DNA of 64,000 nucleotides from Xenococcaceae cyanobacterium MO_167.B27. Lineage in GTDB: Bacteria; Cyanobacteriota; Cyanobacteriia; Cyanobacteriales; Xenococcaceae. The stretch covers positions 1 to 64,000 of the forward strand of contig JASJCP010000010.1 of assembly GCA_030065935.1 (NCBI GenBank). Reading direction: 5' to 3'. A program made the translations under genes and the position numbers. The notes beneath the pieces were generated by a model. It was not told the origin of the DNA and ran no database searches. It saw nothing but the letters and a program-made list of their open reading frames with translations. Shown one piece after another: positions 1-9,482 of this stretch (positions within the stretch are counted from its first letter, which is position 1; each line of letters opens with the position of its first letter).

Positions 1-25
1 TAACTTATCACGCTCGTTTTCATCC

Positions 26-102
26 GTGGAAAGGGGGCTTATATATACAATATTTATCCCATAAGCACCGACAACTTGACAATCAAAAAAGCCCCCTTCC
101 AC
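26..102. repeat. Long inverted repeat with about 14-bp arms
   Basis: The arm at 26-40 (GTGGAAAGGGGGCTT) is complementary to the arm at 89-102 (AAGCCCCCTTCCAC), with one bulged A. The 48-bp loop is AT-rich. No gene is seen at 1-239. Similar G-run/C-run hairpins occur in the decayed transposon spacers of this window, so this may be a mobile-element remnant. It could instead be the terminator of a gene left of the window, but no T-run follows the hairpin. Confidence 0.5.
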
Positions 103-239
103 CCCTGAACGAAGCAGGTATTCCCACTCGCACTATAATAATGAAATAATACGAGACATAGGATTCTCTTGAGCTAAATAGATATACTTATATTTAATTA
201 ACAAAACGCAATGATTTAAAATATCTATTTACTTATCCC

Positions 240-911
240 ATGCAACAAACAGGATTAAATATAATTGCGATCGCAATTTTTACCATGACTCTTTCTAGTT
301 TATTGAGTCCTATACTTAATATATCTCCTTTTATTCCTGCTGCCACTACTTTTGGTATTCTGGGCTTAGTGACCATAGACACTCTAAGTTTTAAGAATCG
401 AGGAGTTACCCTAGTACTAGACTTATTTGCTAGCACAGAACAACGTCAACGAGTCATCCACCACGAAGCAGGACATTTTTTAACTGCTTATTTTCTGGGT
501 ATTCCTATTACTGGCTATACTCTTAGCGCTTGGGAAGCTCTAAAACAAGGACATTATGGTAGAGGCGGTGTGATTTTCGATACTCAAGAAGTTACCACCA
601 CACCATTTGAGTTAGAAAAGATGCGCTTAACCTTAGATCGTCTATGTACAGTATGGATGGCTGGTATTGCAGCAGAAAAGCTAGTATATAACACCGCAGA
701 AGGAGGACAAGAAGATTTGCAACAACTTAGAATGGCACTAAATTTAGCTGGTTTATCCCCTCAATCTTACAAACAAAAAGAAAGATGGGGGCAACTCCAA
801 GCAACTAACTTGTTAGAAAGATATCAACAATCTTATGATGCTCTAGTAAAGGCAATGGAAGCGAGAAAATCTGTTAGTGAATGCTGTCGTGTTATTCAAG
901 AAAACTGTTAA
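240..911 (+). CDS. M41 (FtsH-type) zinc protease domain protein without AAA ATPase
   Basis: This 223-aa protein has two hydrophobic N-terminal segments (about residues 7-28 and 31-48) followed by a peptidase M41-like domain. The zinc-binding motif HEAGH is at residues 75-79, and Asp159 in the GGQEDL stretch is a plausible third ligand, matching the layout of the FtsH protease domain. The AAA ATPase module that normally precedes M41 is absent, so ATP-driven unfolding cannot come from this polypeptide. Membrane-anchored, ATPase-free M41 proteins occur in cyanobacteria and plastids; the substrate is unknown. The ATG at 240 is the first start, and no strong Shine-Dalgarno is seen. Confidence 0.8.
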   Translation: MQQTGLNIIAIAIFTMTLSSLLSPILNISPFIPAATTFGILGLVTIDTLSFKNRGVTLVLDLFASTEQRQRVIHHEAGHFLTAYFLGIPITGYTLSAWEALKQGHYGRGGVIFDTQEVTTTPFELEKMRLTLDRLCTVWMAGIAAEKLVYNTAEGGQEDLQQLRMALNLAGLSPQSYKQKERWGQLQATNLLERYQQSYDALVKAMEARKSVSECCRVIQENC

Positions 912-930
912 ATTTCAAGCATAAAATAAC

Positions 931-972
931 TAACTACTAACCACTAACTACTAACTACTAACCACTAACAAC
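931..972. repeat. Heptamer tandem repeat, 6 copies (TAACTAC/TAACCAC/TAACAAC)
   Basis: Six consecutive 7-bp units fill most of the spacer between the M41 and M61 genes. It belongs to a class of 7-bp-period repeats that recurs in many spacers of this window. Confidence 0.85.
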
Positions 973-992
973 TGATTTAGGGAGATAACCTA

Positions 993-2726
993 GTGACTAA
1001 AGCGACAATGTTGTATCAAGTAGCAATGCCAAAGCCCAAATCCCATTTATTTGAAGTAACTTTACAGATTAGTAATTGGGAGAAAAAAGCATTAGTTCTT
1101 AAAATGCCTGTGTGGACTCCTGGCTCTTATTTAGTGAGAGAATATGCTAGGCACGTACAAAATTTTACAGCAACATCTAGCAATAGTAATCAGTCTTTAG
1201 TTAGTCGTAAAATTTCTAAAAATCACTGGCAAGTTATCACAGAAAATCAAACAGAAGTAACTATTAAATATCGGGTATTTGCTAATGAATTGACAGTAAG
1301 AACTAATCACTTAGATGCAACTCACGGTTATTTTAATGGGGCTGCCTTGTTTATGTTTATTTCTGAGCTAATACAAGAACCTATTAAAGTACAAATTATT
1401 CCACCAAAACCCGAGTGGAAAGTTACTACTACTCTAGCAACAGTTGCTGAAGAAGATAACACTTTTATTGCTCAGGATTTTGACACTTTAGTAGATAGCC
1501 CTATAGAAATTGGAGAGCAAGATATCTATGATTTTGAAGTGTTAGGAAAACCCCATCAATATGCGATTTGGGGTAAAGGAAATGCTCAAGTTAAACAAAT
1601 TATTAAAGATACCAAAAAAATTATCGAAGTAGAAGCAGAAATATTTGAGGGCTTACCCTATGAAAAATATATATTTTTACTGCATCTTTCTGGAAGTGGT
1701 TATGGTGGTTTAGAACATAAAGAATCTTGCTCTCTCAATTACCCCCGGTTCGGATTTAAGAATAAAGACAAATATAATCGATTTCTACAACTAGTCGCCC
1801 ACGAATTTTTCCATTTATGGAATGTCAAAAGAATTCGCCCCAAAGTTTTAGAAACCTTCAATTATGAACAAGAAAATTACACTACATCTCTATGGTTTAG
1901 TGAAGGAGTAACCAGCTATTACGATATATTAATTCCTCTGCGGGCTGGTATTTATCACCGTAAGAAGTTTTTAGAAAATCTCAGTAAAGATATTACTAGG
2001 TACTTATCAATTCCAGGGCGGAATGTACAGCCTTTAGGTGAATCTAGTTTTGATGCTTGGATTAAACTCTATCGTCGAGAGGCTCATAGTGATAATAATC
2101 AGATATCTTATTATCTTAAAGGGGAATTAGTAGCATTATTACTTGATTTATTAATTAGAAATAAACACCATAATCAAAAATCTCTTGATGATGTAATGCG
2201 GTTGATGTGGGAACGTTATGGTAAAACAGAAATAGGTTTTACTCCAGAAGATTTGCAACAAGTATTTGAAGAAGTAGCCCAACAAGATTTAACCGACTTT
2301 TTCACTCGCTACCTAGAAACAACAGAAGCACTACCCTTTGATGATTATCTTGCACCTTTTGGCTTAAAAATTAAACCAATTTACGATAAAGAAGCCATCC
2401 CCTACTTGGGAATTAAGGTAAAAAGTGAAGGGGGTAAAGAAATAGTTAATTTTACGGAAGCAAATTCACCAGGTGCGATCGCAGGAATCGATCCCAATGA
2501 TGAGTTACTGGCGATCGATGGAATTCGAGTTACTGCGGATAACTTAAATGAACGTCTTAAAGATTACCACCCTGGAGATACTATTGCAATTACCATCTTT
2601 CATCAAGACGAATTACTTACCGTATCTGCGACTTTAGAGAAACCCCAACCAACTCGTTATGAAGTAGTGCTTATTGACGATGCTTCCGATATGCAACAAA
2701 AAAACCTTTCAGAATGGCTTGGTTAG
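993..2726 (+). CDS. M61 family metallopeptidase with C-terminal PDZ domain
   Basis: This 577-aa protein resembles the M61 glycyl-aminopeptidase family. It has an N-terminal beta-rich domain (about 1-180), a catalytic domain with the zinc motif HEFFH at 270-274, and a downstream glutamate (E304 in WFSEGVTSYY) as third ligand. A PDZ-like domain follows at about 470-560 (SPGAIAGIDPNDELLAIDG). Members are usually broad aminopeptidases or endopeptidases. No signal peptide is evident, so a cytoplasmic location is inferred. The start is GTG at 993, supported by GGAG at 980-983; the next ATG (1008) lies further from it. Confidence 0.88.
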   Translation: MTKATMLYQVAMPKPKSHLFEVTLQISNWEKKALVLKMPVWTPGSYLVREYARHVQNFTATSSNSNQSLVSRKISKNHWQVITENQTEVTIKYRVFANELTVRTNHLDATHGYFNGAALFMFISELIQEPIKVQIIPPKPEWKVTTTLATVAEEDNTFIAQDFDTLVDSPIEIGEQDIYDFEVLGKPHQYAIWGKGNAQVKQIIKDTKKIIEVEAEIFEGLPYEKYIFLLHLSGSGYGGLEHKESCSLNYPRFGFKNKDKYNRFLQLVAHEFFHLWNVKRIRPKVLETFNYEQENYTTSLWFSEGVTSYYDILIPLRAGIYHRKKFLENLSKDITRYLSIPGRNVQPLGESSFDAWIKLYRREAHSDNNQISYYLKGELVALLLDLLIRNKHHNQKSLDDVMRLMWERYGKTEIGFTPEDLQQVFEEVAQQDLTDFFTRYLETTEALPFDDYLAPFGLKIKPIYDKEAIPYLGIKVKSEGGKEIVNFTEANSPGAIAGIDPNDELLAIDGIRVTADNLNERLKDYHPGDTIAITIFHQDELLTVSATLEKPQPTRYEVVLIDDASDMQQKNLSEWLG

Positions 2727-3111
2727 AATCAACCAAAAAAATAAATTAACTTAATACTTATAATCATCTCCCCTGTTATATTTAAGGAATTTCTCGTATT
2801 TACTTCTTTTTAGGGAACGGTTATTGTATAAATATGTAAAATTTTACTTAAGTAATACATATTACTACTAATTATAATTCAGTATTTAAAATTAATCTTT
2901 TAGAGAGACTAATTTTAGAAAAATAGGACTTATTCATTAAGATTAGCTGTTGGAGTAAGTCAGCGTTACTCCGCCGTAAAACGACGGAGCCTGCGGGGGA
3001 AGGGGGCTTGTTAATTTTATGTTTATGAATCCGACAGTTAACTGTTTGTTCTAGCCCCATTCCCCGACCGCATTCCGCGGTCACTATCTTATGCTGTATT
3101 TTATCTAGCTT
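2727..3111. other. Intergenic spacer, no gene seen
   Basis: This 385-bp AT-rich spacer contains one GC-rich block (about 2955-3080). Within it a hairpin at 2969-2989 (CTCCG ... CGGAG around CGTAAAACG) matches the core of the hairpin at 31268-31306. Short reading frames crossing it have no recognisable product. Confidence 0.6.
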
Positions 3112-5571
3112 ATGAAATTATCTTTAAAGAATTATGGTTCAAAATATTCTTTAGGTAGCCTATTAACTCACACAACATTTTATGCAGTAGGTTGCTCAAC
3201 ACTTACTGTATTTATCTTGTTTTCTTTTGCTAGAAGCTTATTAGTAAATGAGCAAGAACATCAAGAGTATCAACAAATTATTGATAATGAAATCCAAAAA
3301 CTAATTATTTTAGAACGAGAGGTAATAAAATTAGCATATTTTTCTAACTATAATTCTCAGTCACAGGGTATTATTGCCGAGAAATATACAAATGCTCCAC
3401 AAATATTGACTAAATTACCTAAGTTTTTTGAGAGAGATAGACAAAAAATATTAGAAGACAAAATTCAAAATCATTTAACTAAAAGAGAAGAGCAAAATAA
3501 ATTAATTACAATTTTAGAAAAGGAAGAATATAAAGTAAAGACTGCATGGCGTTCTTTATCTCTCGCTAATCAAAAAATACTCAAAAATGTAGACTTACCT
3601 CCTGAGCAGAGAAAAGCCGTTATAAATTTTGAAATTTTAATCCAAAACTTACTTGCTTATCAATTAAATTCAGATGATTTTTTAATTGAAAATATTAATC
3701 ATCAAATAGAACTACTTAAAAATATCGATCCAGAAATAGTTTCTGCCACCGATCGCTTTATAATTCAACAAAGCATTACATATACTCAAAATATTATTCA
3801 AGGTCTACCTAAAATTCAAAAGTTATGGCAAGAGCTTAACTCTTTTTCAGCCTTATCAGATTTAGAGTCAATTCTAATAACTTATCAAGAATCTTATGTA
3901 GGTGAAATCAAAACAATTTATAGGTCTAGATTTAGAGCAGGCTTGGCTGTTTTAACTTTATTATTATGGACTAGTTATAAAATAATTAGCAGTTTAACAA
4001 AAACCAATCGTAGCATTGTTAAAGTTTTAGAAAATTTTACTGCTGACTTGGAAAACAAAGTAGAAGAAAGAACTGCACAATTAGAAGCCAGTGTCGAAAA
4101 AACAGAAATTGCTTTATTGAGAGCTAATGAAGCTAATGAAGCAAAAAGCAGATTTTTAGCCAATATGAGCCATGAGCTTCGGACTCCCCTTAACGCCATT
4201 TTAGGATTTACACAATTGATGTCTCGTGATGTCTCTTTAAGTTCTAACAATAAAGAAAGTTTAGAAATTATTAATCGTAGTGGAGAGCATTTATTAAAAT
4301 TAATCAACGACATTTTAGAGATGTCAAAAATTGAAGCAGGTAAAATCACTCTAGAAGAGAATGAATTTGACTTTTTTCTGCTACTTAAAAGCCTAGAGGA
4401 GATGTTTCAACTAAAAGCGAGGTGTAAAAACTTAAAATTAACCTTTATCAAAGATGTAACTGTCCCCCAGTTTATTAAAACTGATGAAGGTAAATTACGA
4501 CAAATCTTAATTAATATTTTGGGGAATGCTATCAAATTTACTGAGGAAGGACAAGTAACACTAAGAGTCAAGCTGGAAAAAAAACAACAAGAAGATTTAG
4601 ACTCATTATTTCCTGATATTTATTTTATTTGTTTTGAAGTAGAAGACACTGGTCCTGGTATTGAGGAAGAAAATCTTGATAAATTATTTACTCCCTTTGA
4701 GCAAACTAAATCGGGTCGTCTTTCTCAAGAAGGTACAGGTTTAGGACTTTCTCTTTGTCAAAAATTTGTGGAATTGATGGGAGGAGAAATCAGTGTTCAG
4801 AGTACTGTTGGAGAAGGGACGATTTTTAGTTTTGAGGTTTTAGTAACAATGGTTGCAGCCAATACTATTCAATCCAACCATTATCAAACAGTTATTAGCC
4901 TAGCTCCTAATCAACCCAGTTACCGCATTTTAGCAGTTGATGACCGTCCAGAAAGTCGTTTTTTACTAAGAACAATGCTTTCTAATGTTGGTTTTGATGT
5001 TAAAGAAGCTGGTGATGGACAAGAAGCCATCGACTTATGGAAAAGTTGGCAACCTCAGCTAATTTTTATGGATATGCGAATGCCTGTAATTGATGGTTAT
5101 GAAGCCACTAAACGGATTAAATCTTATGAACAAGGCAAAGATACGAAAATTATCGCCCTTACCGCTAGTGCTTTTGAAGAAGAAAGAATCGTAATTTTAT
5201 CAGCAGGTTGTGATGATTTTATGTGTAAACCTTTTTATGAAGGAGAACTCTTCAACAAAATAGCCCATCATCTAGGAGTTGATTTTGTTTATGAAGATCA
5301 ATCAAATCCTCAAAACCCAGACCAAGTTTTACCACAGCAGCGACAAGATAATTTAGAGCTAACACCAACGGAGATAGATAGGATGCCAGAATCGTGGCAA
5401 TTACAACTGTATCAAGCAGCAGAACAAGTAGATAATTCCAGAATTTACCAATTAATTGCCGAAATACCCACTGAATATAATTTGCTTGCGGAGAAACTGA
5501 CTAATCTAGTCAAACATTTTCGTTGTGACAAAATTATTGATTTAATTGAGCCTACTAAAATTATAAAATGA
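3112..5571 (+). CDS. Hybrid sensor histidine kinase with C-terminal receiver
   Basis: This 819-aa membrane kinase has a transmembrane helix at about 20-42, an extracytoplasmic helical sensor region, and a second helix near 270 followed by a coiled-coil linker. A HisKA domain carries the phospho-acceptor H354 in MSHELRTPLN. The HATPase shows the N box (GNAIKFT) and G boxes (DTGPGI, GTGLGL). A receiver domain follows with acceptor D654 in MDMRMP and a conserved Lys in CKPF. The last 80 residues are helical and Hpt-like in position but show no clear Hpt histidine. Its stop overlaps the start of the next gene (ATGA), so the two are translationally coupled. The sensed signal is unknown. Confidence 0.92.
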   Translation: MKLSLKNYGSKYSLGSLLTHTTFYAVGCSTLTVFILFSFARSLLVNEQEHQEYQQIIDNEIQKLIILEREVIKLAYFSNYNSQSQGIIAEKYTNAPQILTKLPKFFERDRQKILEDKIQNHLTKREEQNKLITILEKEEYKVKTAWRSLSLANQKILKNVDLPPEQRKAVINFEILIQNLLAYQLNSDDFLIENINHQIELLKNIDPEIVSATDRFIIQQSITYTQNIIQGLPKIQKLWQELNSFSALSDLESILITYQESYVGEIKTIYRSRFRAGLAVLTLLLWTSYKIISSLTKTNRSIVKVLENFTADLENKVEERTAQLEASVEKTEIALLRANEANEAKSRFLANMSHELRTPLNAILGFTQLMSRDVSLSSNNKESLEIINRSGEHLLKLINDILEMSKIEAGKITLEENEFDFFLLLKSLEEMFQLKARCKNLKLTFIKDVTVPQFIKTDEGKLRQILINILGNAIKFTEEGQVTLRVKLEKKQQEDLDSLFPDIYFICFEVEDTGPGIEEENLDKLFTPFEQTKSGRLSQEGTGLGLSLCQKFVELMGGEISVQSTVGEGTIFSFEVLVTMVAANTIQSNHYQTVISLAPNQPSYRILAVDDRPESRFLLRTMLSNVGFDVKEAGDGQEAIDLWKSWQPQLIFMDMRMPVIDGYEATKRIKSYEQGKDTKIIALTASAFEEERIVILSAGCDDFMCKPFYEGELFNKIAHHLGVDFVYEDQSNPQNPDQVLPQQRQDNLELTPTEIDRMPESWQLQLYQAAEQVDNSRIYQLIAEIPTEYNLLAEKLTNLVKHFRCDKIIDLIEPTKIIK

Positions 5572-7814
5572 GCCAACCTCCAATCCAGCAACATAAAGCA
5601 AATATTCTGGTTGTAGATGATAAACCAGAAAATCTCCATTTGCTGTCTCATACCTTGACTAGTCATGGCTATGAAGTTCGTGGAGTGGTTAATGGAATGA
5701 TGGCTTTAAGAGTAGCTATGTCCGCCCAACCCGATCTGATTTTGCTAGATATAATGATGCCAGATGTGAGTGGATTTGATATTTGTCGCAAGCTCAAAGC
5801 CAATGATAAAACCCAAGATATTCCCATAATTTTTTTGAGTGCCAATAACAACATTCAAGATAAGGTTCAAGCTTTTGCTGCTGGTGGAGTTGACTATATT
5901 AATAAACCGTTTCAAATTGATGAAGTATTAATCCGGATTAAAAATCAATTAGACCTTCAGAAAGCTCAAGTCAAAATTCGTCAACTCAATGAAGAATTAG
6001 AAATCAAGATTCAAGAGCGCACTGCTCAACTCAAAGCCACAAATCAAGAATTAGAACAAGAAATTATTGAGCGAAGACAACTAACTCAATTACTTAAAGA
6101 AAGCGAAGAAAGATTACATAGTATTCTGAACTCTCTAGAAGAAGTTGTCTGGTCGGTTGACGGACAAACTCGACGACTAAACTTTCTCAATCTTGCTGCT
6201 CATAAAGTTTATGGCAGACCAGCTACAGAATTGTTAGAAAATCCAGCACGACGGCTACAAGTGGTACACCCCGAAGACCGTCATAGAGTCAGAAAGGAAT
6301 TTGAGAGACTCGAAAAACACAAGAGTATAGATGTCGAATATAGAATCTTACAACCTGATGGTACAGTCCGTTGGTTATGGGAGCGTAGCAAGCTAATTCG
6401 TGACGAAAATGAAACTACTAGATTAGATGGAATTATTTGTGATATTACAGACCGCAAAATCTTTGAACAACAATTAAGTTATGAAGCAAGACACGATGCT
6501 TTAACTGGTCTATACAACCGTGTTTTTTTCATCGGGAAAGTCGAGGCAGTAATACAGAAAATTAAACAGGATGAAGATTATTCATTTGCTGTCTTATTCA
6601 TTGATCTAGACCGCTTTAAAATTGTCAATGACAGTTTGGGTCATATTTTAGGAGATCGATTACTAGTGGAAGTTTCCAATGTAATCCAACAATCTCTGCG
6701 TCCTCAAGATATAGTAGCTAGGTTGGGGGGAGATGAGTTTACCATCCTGATAGAAAAATTTACTGATATTGAAGATGTAACAATAATTGCTAATAGAATA
6801 CTCAACAAATTAATGTCTGCTTTTAATTTGGAAGGACATACAGTTTTTACTGGTGCAAGTATTGGTATCGTTCTTGGTAATGCTGGCTACGATAATAGTA
6901 CGGAAATTTTGAGAGATGCTGATATTGCGATGTATCGTGCCAAAGCCAACGGAAAAGGGCGTTATGAAGTTTTTAACCCAGAAATGTATGCCCATACTCT
7001 AGAATTACTCCAATTAGAAAATGATTTGCGTACTGCTATTGAACGTCAAGAATTTGTTTTGCACTATCAACCTATAGTGTCGGTACAAACTGGACAACTT
7101 GAAGGTTTTGAAGCATTGTTGCGTTGGCAACACCCTCAACGGGGTTTAATTTTTCCTGATAAATTTATTAATATTGCAGAAGAAACTGGGCTAATTGTGC
7201 CTTTGGGAGAGTGGGTTATTAGTGAAGCTTGTCGCCAACTTCATGACTGGAAACTCAGATATAGTAGTGCAGCACAATTCAGAATCAGTGTAAATCTGGC
7301 TAGTCAACAAATTATCCAACCTAATTTTGTCTCAAGATTAGTAGAAATTTTACAAGCAGTAAAATTAGAGGCAAATTACCTGAATTTAGAAATTACTGAA
7401 ACTACTCTGATGGATTATGGAGAAAATACCATTGAGATACTGAATCAAATTCGAGATAAACGAATTCAGTTGAGTATTGATGATTTTGGTACTGGTTATT
7501 CTTCTTTACGTTATTTACATCGTTTCCCTATTAACTTTTTAAAGATAGACCGCTCCTTTATCAAAGATATTACGCTCAAAAAAGAACACTTTGAGATTGT
7601 TCGTACTATTGTGACTCTAGCTCATAGTTTGGGGATTAATGTGATTGCAGAAGGAGTAGAAACACTACAGCAACTTAAAGTCTTACAACATTTCCATTGT
7701 AAATTTTGTCAGGGATATTTTTTCTCTCGTCCAGTCACCCCTAATACTGCGGAATCCCTATTTAGCAAAAATTGGCAAGTTGCTCCCGTTGTTAACCTCG
7801 TCCAGTTCGAGTAG
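5568..7814 (+). CDS. Response regulator with REC-PAS-GGDEF-EAL (cyclic-di-GMP turnover)
   Basis: This 748-aa cytoplasmic protein has a receiver domain at 11-128 (acceptor D61 in LLDIMMPD, K113), a coiled coil at about 125-180, a PAS domain with PAC at about 178-300, GGDEF at about 303-470 and EAL at about 480-735. The diguanylate cyclase motif GGDEF (387-391) is intact and preceded at the right distance by an RxxD inhibitory site (RPQD, 378-381). The phosphodiesterase motifs EALLRW (515-520) and DDFGTGYSS (638-646) are also intact. Both activities are therefore possible, and which dominates cannot be read from sequence. The 4-bp overlap with the upstream kinase makes that kinase the likely phosphodonor. 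Confidence 0.93.
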   Translation: MSQPPIQQHKANILVVDDKPENLHLLSHTLTSHGYEVRGVVNGMMALRVAMSAQPDLILLDIMMPDVSGFDICRKLKANDKTQDIPIIFLSANNNIQDKVQAFAAGGVDYINKPFQIDEVLIRIKNQLDLQKAQVKIRQLNEELEIKIQERTAQLKATNQELEQEIIERRQLTQLLKESEERLHSILNSLEEVVWSVDGQTRRLNFLNLAAHKVYGRPATELLENPARRLQVVHPEDRHRVRKEFERLEKHKSIDVEYRILQPDGTVRWLWERSKLIRDENETTRLDGIICDITDRKIFEQQLSYEARHDALTGLYNRVFFIGKVEAVIQKIKQDEDYSFAVLFIDLDRFKIVNDSLGHILGDRLLVEVSNVIQQSLRPQDIVARLGGDEFTILIEKFTDIEDVTIIANRILNKLMSAFNLEGHTVFTGASIGIVLGNAGYDNSTEILRDADIAMYRAKANGKGRYEVFNPEMYAHTLELLQLENDLRTAIERQEFVLHYQPIVSVQTGQLEGFEALLRWQHPQRGLIFPDKFINIAEETGLIVPLGEWVISEACRQLHDWKLRYSSAAQFRISVNLASQQIIQPNFVSRLVEILQAVKLEANYLNLEITETTLMDYGENTIEILNQIRDKRIQLSIDDFGTGYSSLRYLHRFPINFLKIDRSFIKDITLKKEHFEIVRTIVTLAHSLGINVIAEGVETLQQLKVLQHFHCKFCQGYFFSRPVTPNTAESLFSKNWQVAPVVNLVQFE

Positions 7815-7893
7815 GATGGTTTGGAGACTTGGGAGACTGGGGAGATTGGGGAATGGTGAATAGGGAATTACTAACTATTAGCATACTAATGTG

Positions 7894-9069
7894 TTACTGG
7901 AGATATACTCGTGGTAGTCGGTGTTTGAAGCCACAGAGAATTTCCCAAGAAATAGTATTGAGAGTTTTTGACCAATCATCAGCACTAATAGTATAGCGAT
8001 CGCAACTGCCAATTAGAGTTACAATTTCTCCTGGTTGAATATTAGAAAATTGACTCACATCCAGAATTAACTGATCCATAGTAATAGCACCAATTTGGGA
8101 TACTAACTCATCTCTAACAATTACCTTCAGACGGTTAGAAAGGTTACGGGGTACTCCATCAGCATAACCAATCCCCACAATAGCTATTTTGGTATCGCGA
8201 TCTGCAATAAATTTATGTCCATAACTAACCCCTGTACCAGCTTTAATAGTTTTGACTTGAGTAATTCTGGCTTTAACTTGCAAAATGGGCTGTAAAGGAA
8301 TAGTCTCACTTAGATGGGCTGAAGGATAAAGACCATAAATAGCTAATCCGACTCTTACTAGATCATAATGTAAACTGCGATCGCATAAAGTAGCAGCAGA
8401 GTTAGCAATATGTTTTCGAGGTGGTGTAATATTCCATTGTTTAAGTTGCTCAATTGCTTGCTGAAAGCGTTGGTGTTGTAGATTCATAAAAGTGCGATCG
8501 CTTTCGTCTGCCGTCGCTAGGTGAGAATAGATACTCGCCAGTTGAAGCTGAGGCAATTTTTGCACAAATTTGACAAATTCTACCGCATTTTCCCAGTTAG
8601 TACCCAAACGAGACATCCCTGTATCCAGCTTGAGATGCACTGGTAAAGAAGTTTTGAGAGTAGTTAAAATATCAGAAAAATTTAAAGCCTGTTGAGAATT
8701 ACCAATTGTTGGCTCTAATTGCCAATATGCTACTGCTTTTATTTCTTCAGGAGAGTTAATTGCACCCAAAATTAGGATCGGTGCTTCAATTTCTGCTTGA
8801 CGTAATTGTATCCCTTCCGAGAGAGTAGCTACAGCTAACCAGCTTGCACCATGTGTTAGAGCAGTTTGAGCAATTTCCACTGCACCATGACCATAAGCGT
8901 CGGCTTTGACTACCGCCATTAATTCTGTGTGAGGTGACAAAATACTTTTAATCTGACGTATATTGTAAGCCAACTTATTAAGATCAATCTCAATCCAGGC
9001 ACGTTGGCAATGGGTTAAATTATCGCAGCAAGATGAAACTGTTTTAGTCTGTTTTTGCCAGCTAATCAT
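7894..9069 (-). CDS. alr: Alanine racemase
   Basis: This 391-aa PLP enzyme interconverts L- and D-alanine for peptidoglycan precursors. The N-terminal TIM-barrel domain carries the PLP lysine K55 in VVKADAYGHG. The C-terminal beta domain contains the second catalytic tyrosine region (GVSYGHKF) and the GIGYADG motif. Length is typical of bacterial Alr (about 360-390), with a short N-terminal extension. It is transcribed alone, convergent with the signalling gene at 5568. A G-rich low-complexity stretch (about 7815-7860) separates the two. Confidence 0.95.
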   Translation of the reverse strand: MISWQKQTKTVSSCCDNLTHCQRAWIEIDLNKLAYNIRQIKSILSPHTELMAVVKADAYGHGAVEIAQTALTHGASWLAVATLSEGIQLRQAEIEAPILILGAINSPEEIKAVAYWQLEPTIGNSQQALNFSDILTTLKTSLPVHLKLDTGMSRLGTNWENAVEFVKFVQKLPQLQLASIYSHLATADESDRTFMNLQHQRFQQAIEQLKQWNITPPRKHIANSAATLCDRSLHYDLVRVGLAIYGLYPSAHLSETIPLQPILQVKARITQVKTIKAGTGVSYGHKFIADRDTKIAIVGIGYADGVPRNLSNRLKVIVRDELVSQIGAITMDQLILDVSQFSNIQPGEIVTLIGSCDRYTISADDWSKTLNTISWEILCGFKHRLPRVYLQ

Positions 9070-9482
9070 CTAATTCTCACCTTTAACATTTAAGTAGTTA
9101 TGCAAAATTAATTAGATAGTTGAGATAGGGAATAGGGATGAGGGATTGGGGGGATTGGGAGACTGGGGAATTGGGGCGGGAAGGAGACTTCATTACAAAG
9201 TCGATCTGCTTTGGCTTCAATACCTAGATCTATTAAGTCTCCTCCCGGGGGGAAATAAGGCTGATTACTTATTCATCCGCAAATCTTTCATCCCTCACTG
9301 ATGAGTGATAACTGATAACTGATAATTGATTGATCCTTCCTCCTTCATCCTTTTGCACCTTGTTTGGTTCATCTTAAACTATTTATTTTTTGTTTGATGT
9401 GGATTCACCTATTAATCGATACATAAAAAAAATCTGACTACTGTAGTAGCCAGACTCTTGATATAAGGTGATTGTTGCTTAG
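9070..9482. other. Intergenic spacer between alr and ndhD with repeats
   Basis: No gene is seen. The spacer holds a G-rich low-complexity tract (about 9126-9180, repeated GGGGAATTGGG-like words) and a heptamer tandem repeat at 9306-9333 (TGATAAC, TGATAAC, TGATAAT, TGATTGA). The ndhD terminator lies at its right end. Confidence 0.7.
9425..9453 (-). terminator. Rho-independent terminator of ndhD
   Basis: Read on the minus strand, CTGGCTAC (9453-9446), loop TACA and GTAGTCAG (9441-9434) form an 8-bp stem with one G-U pair. A run of T (complement of the A-run at 9425-9432) follows. It lies about 30 bp after the ndhD stop codon. Confidence 0.75.
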
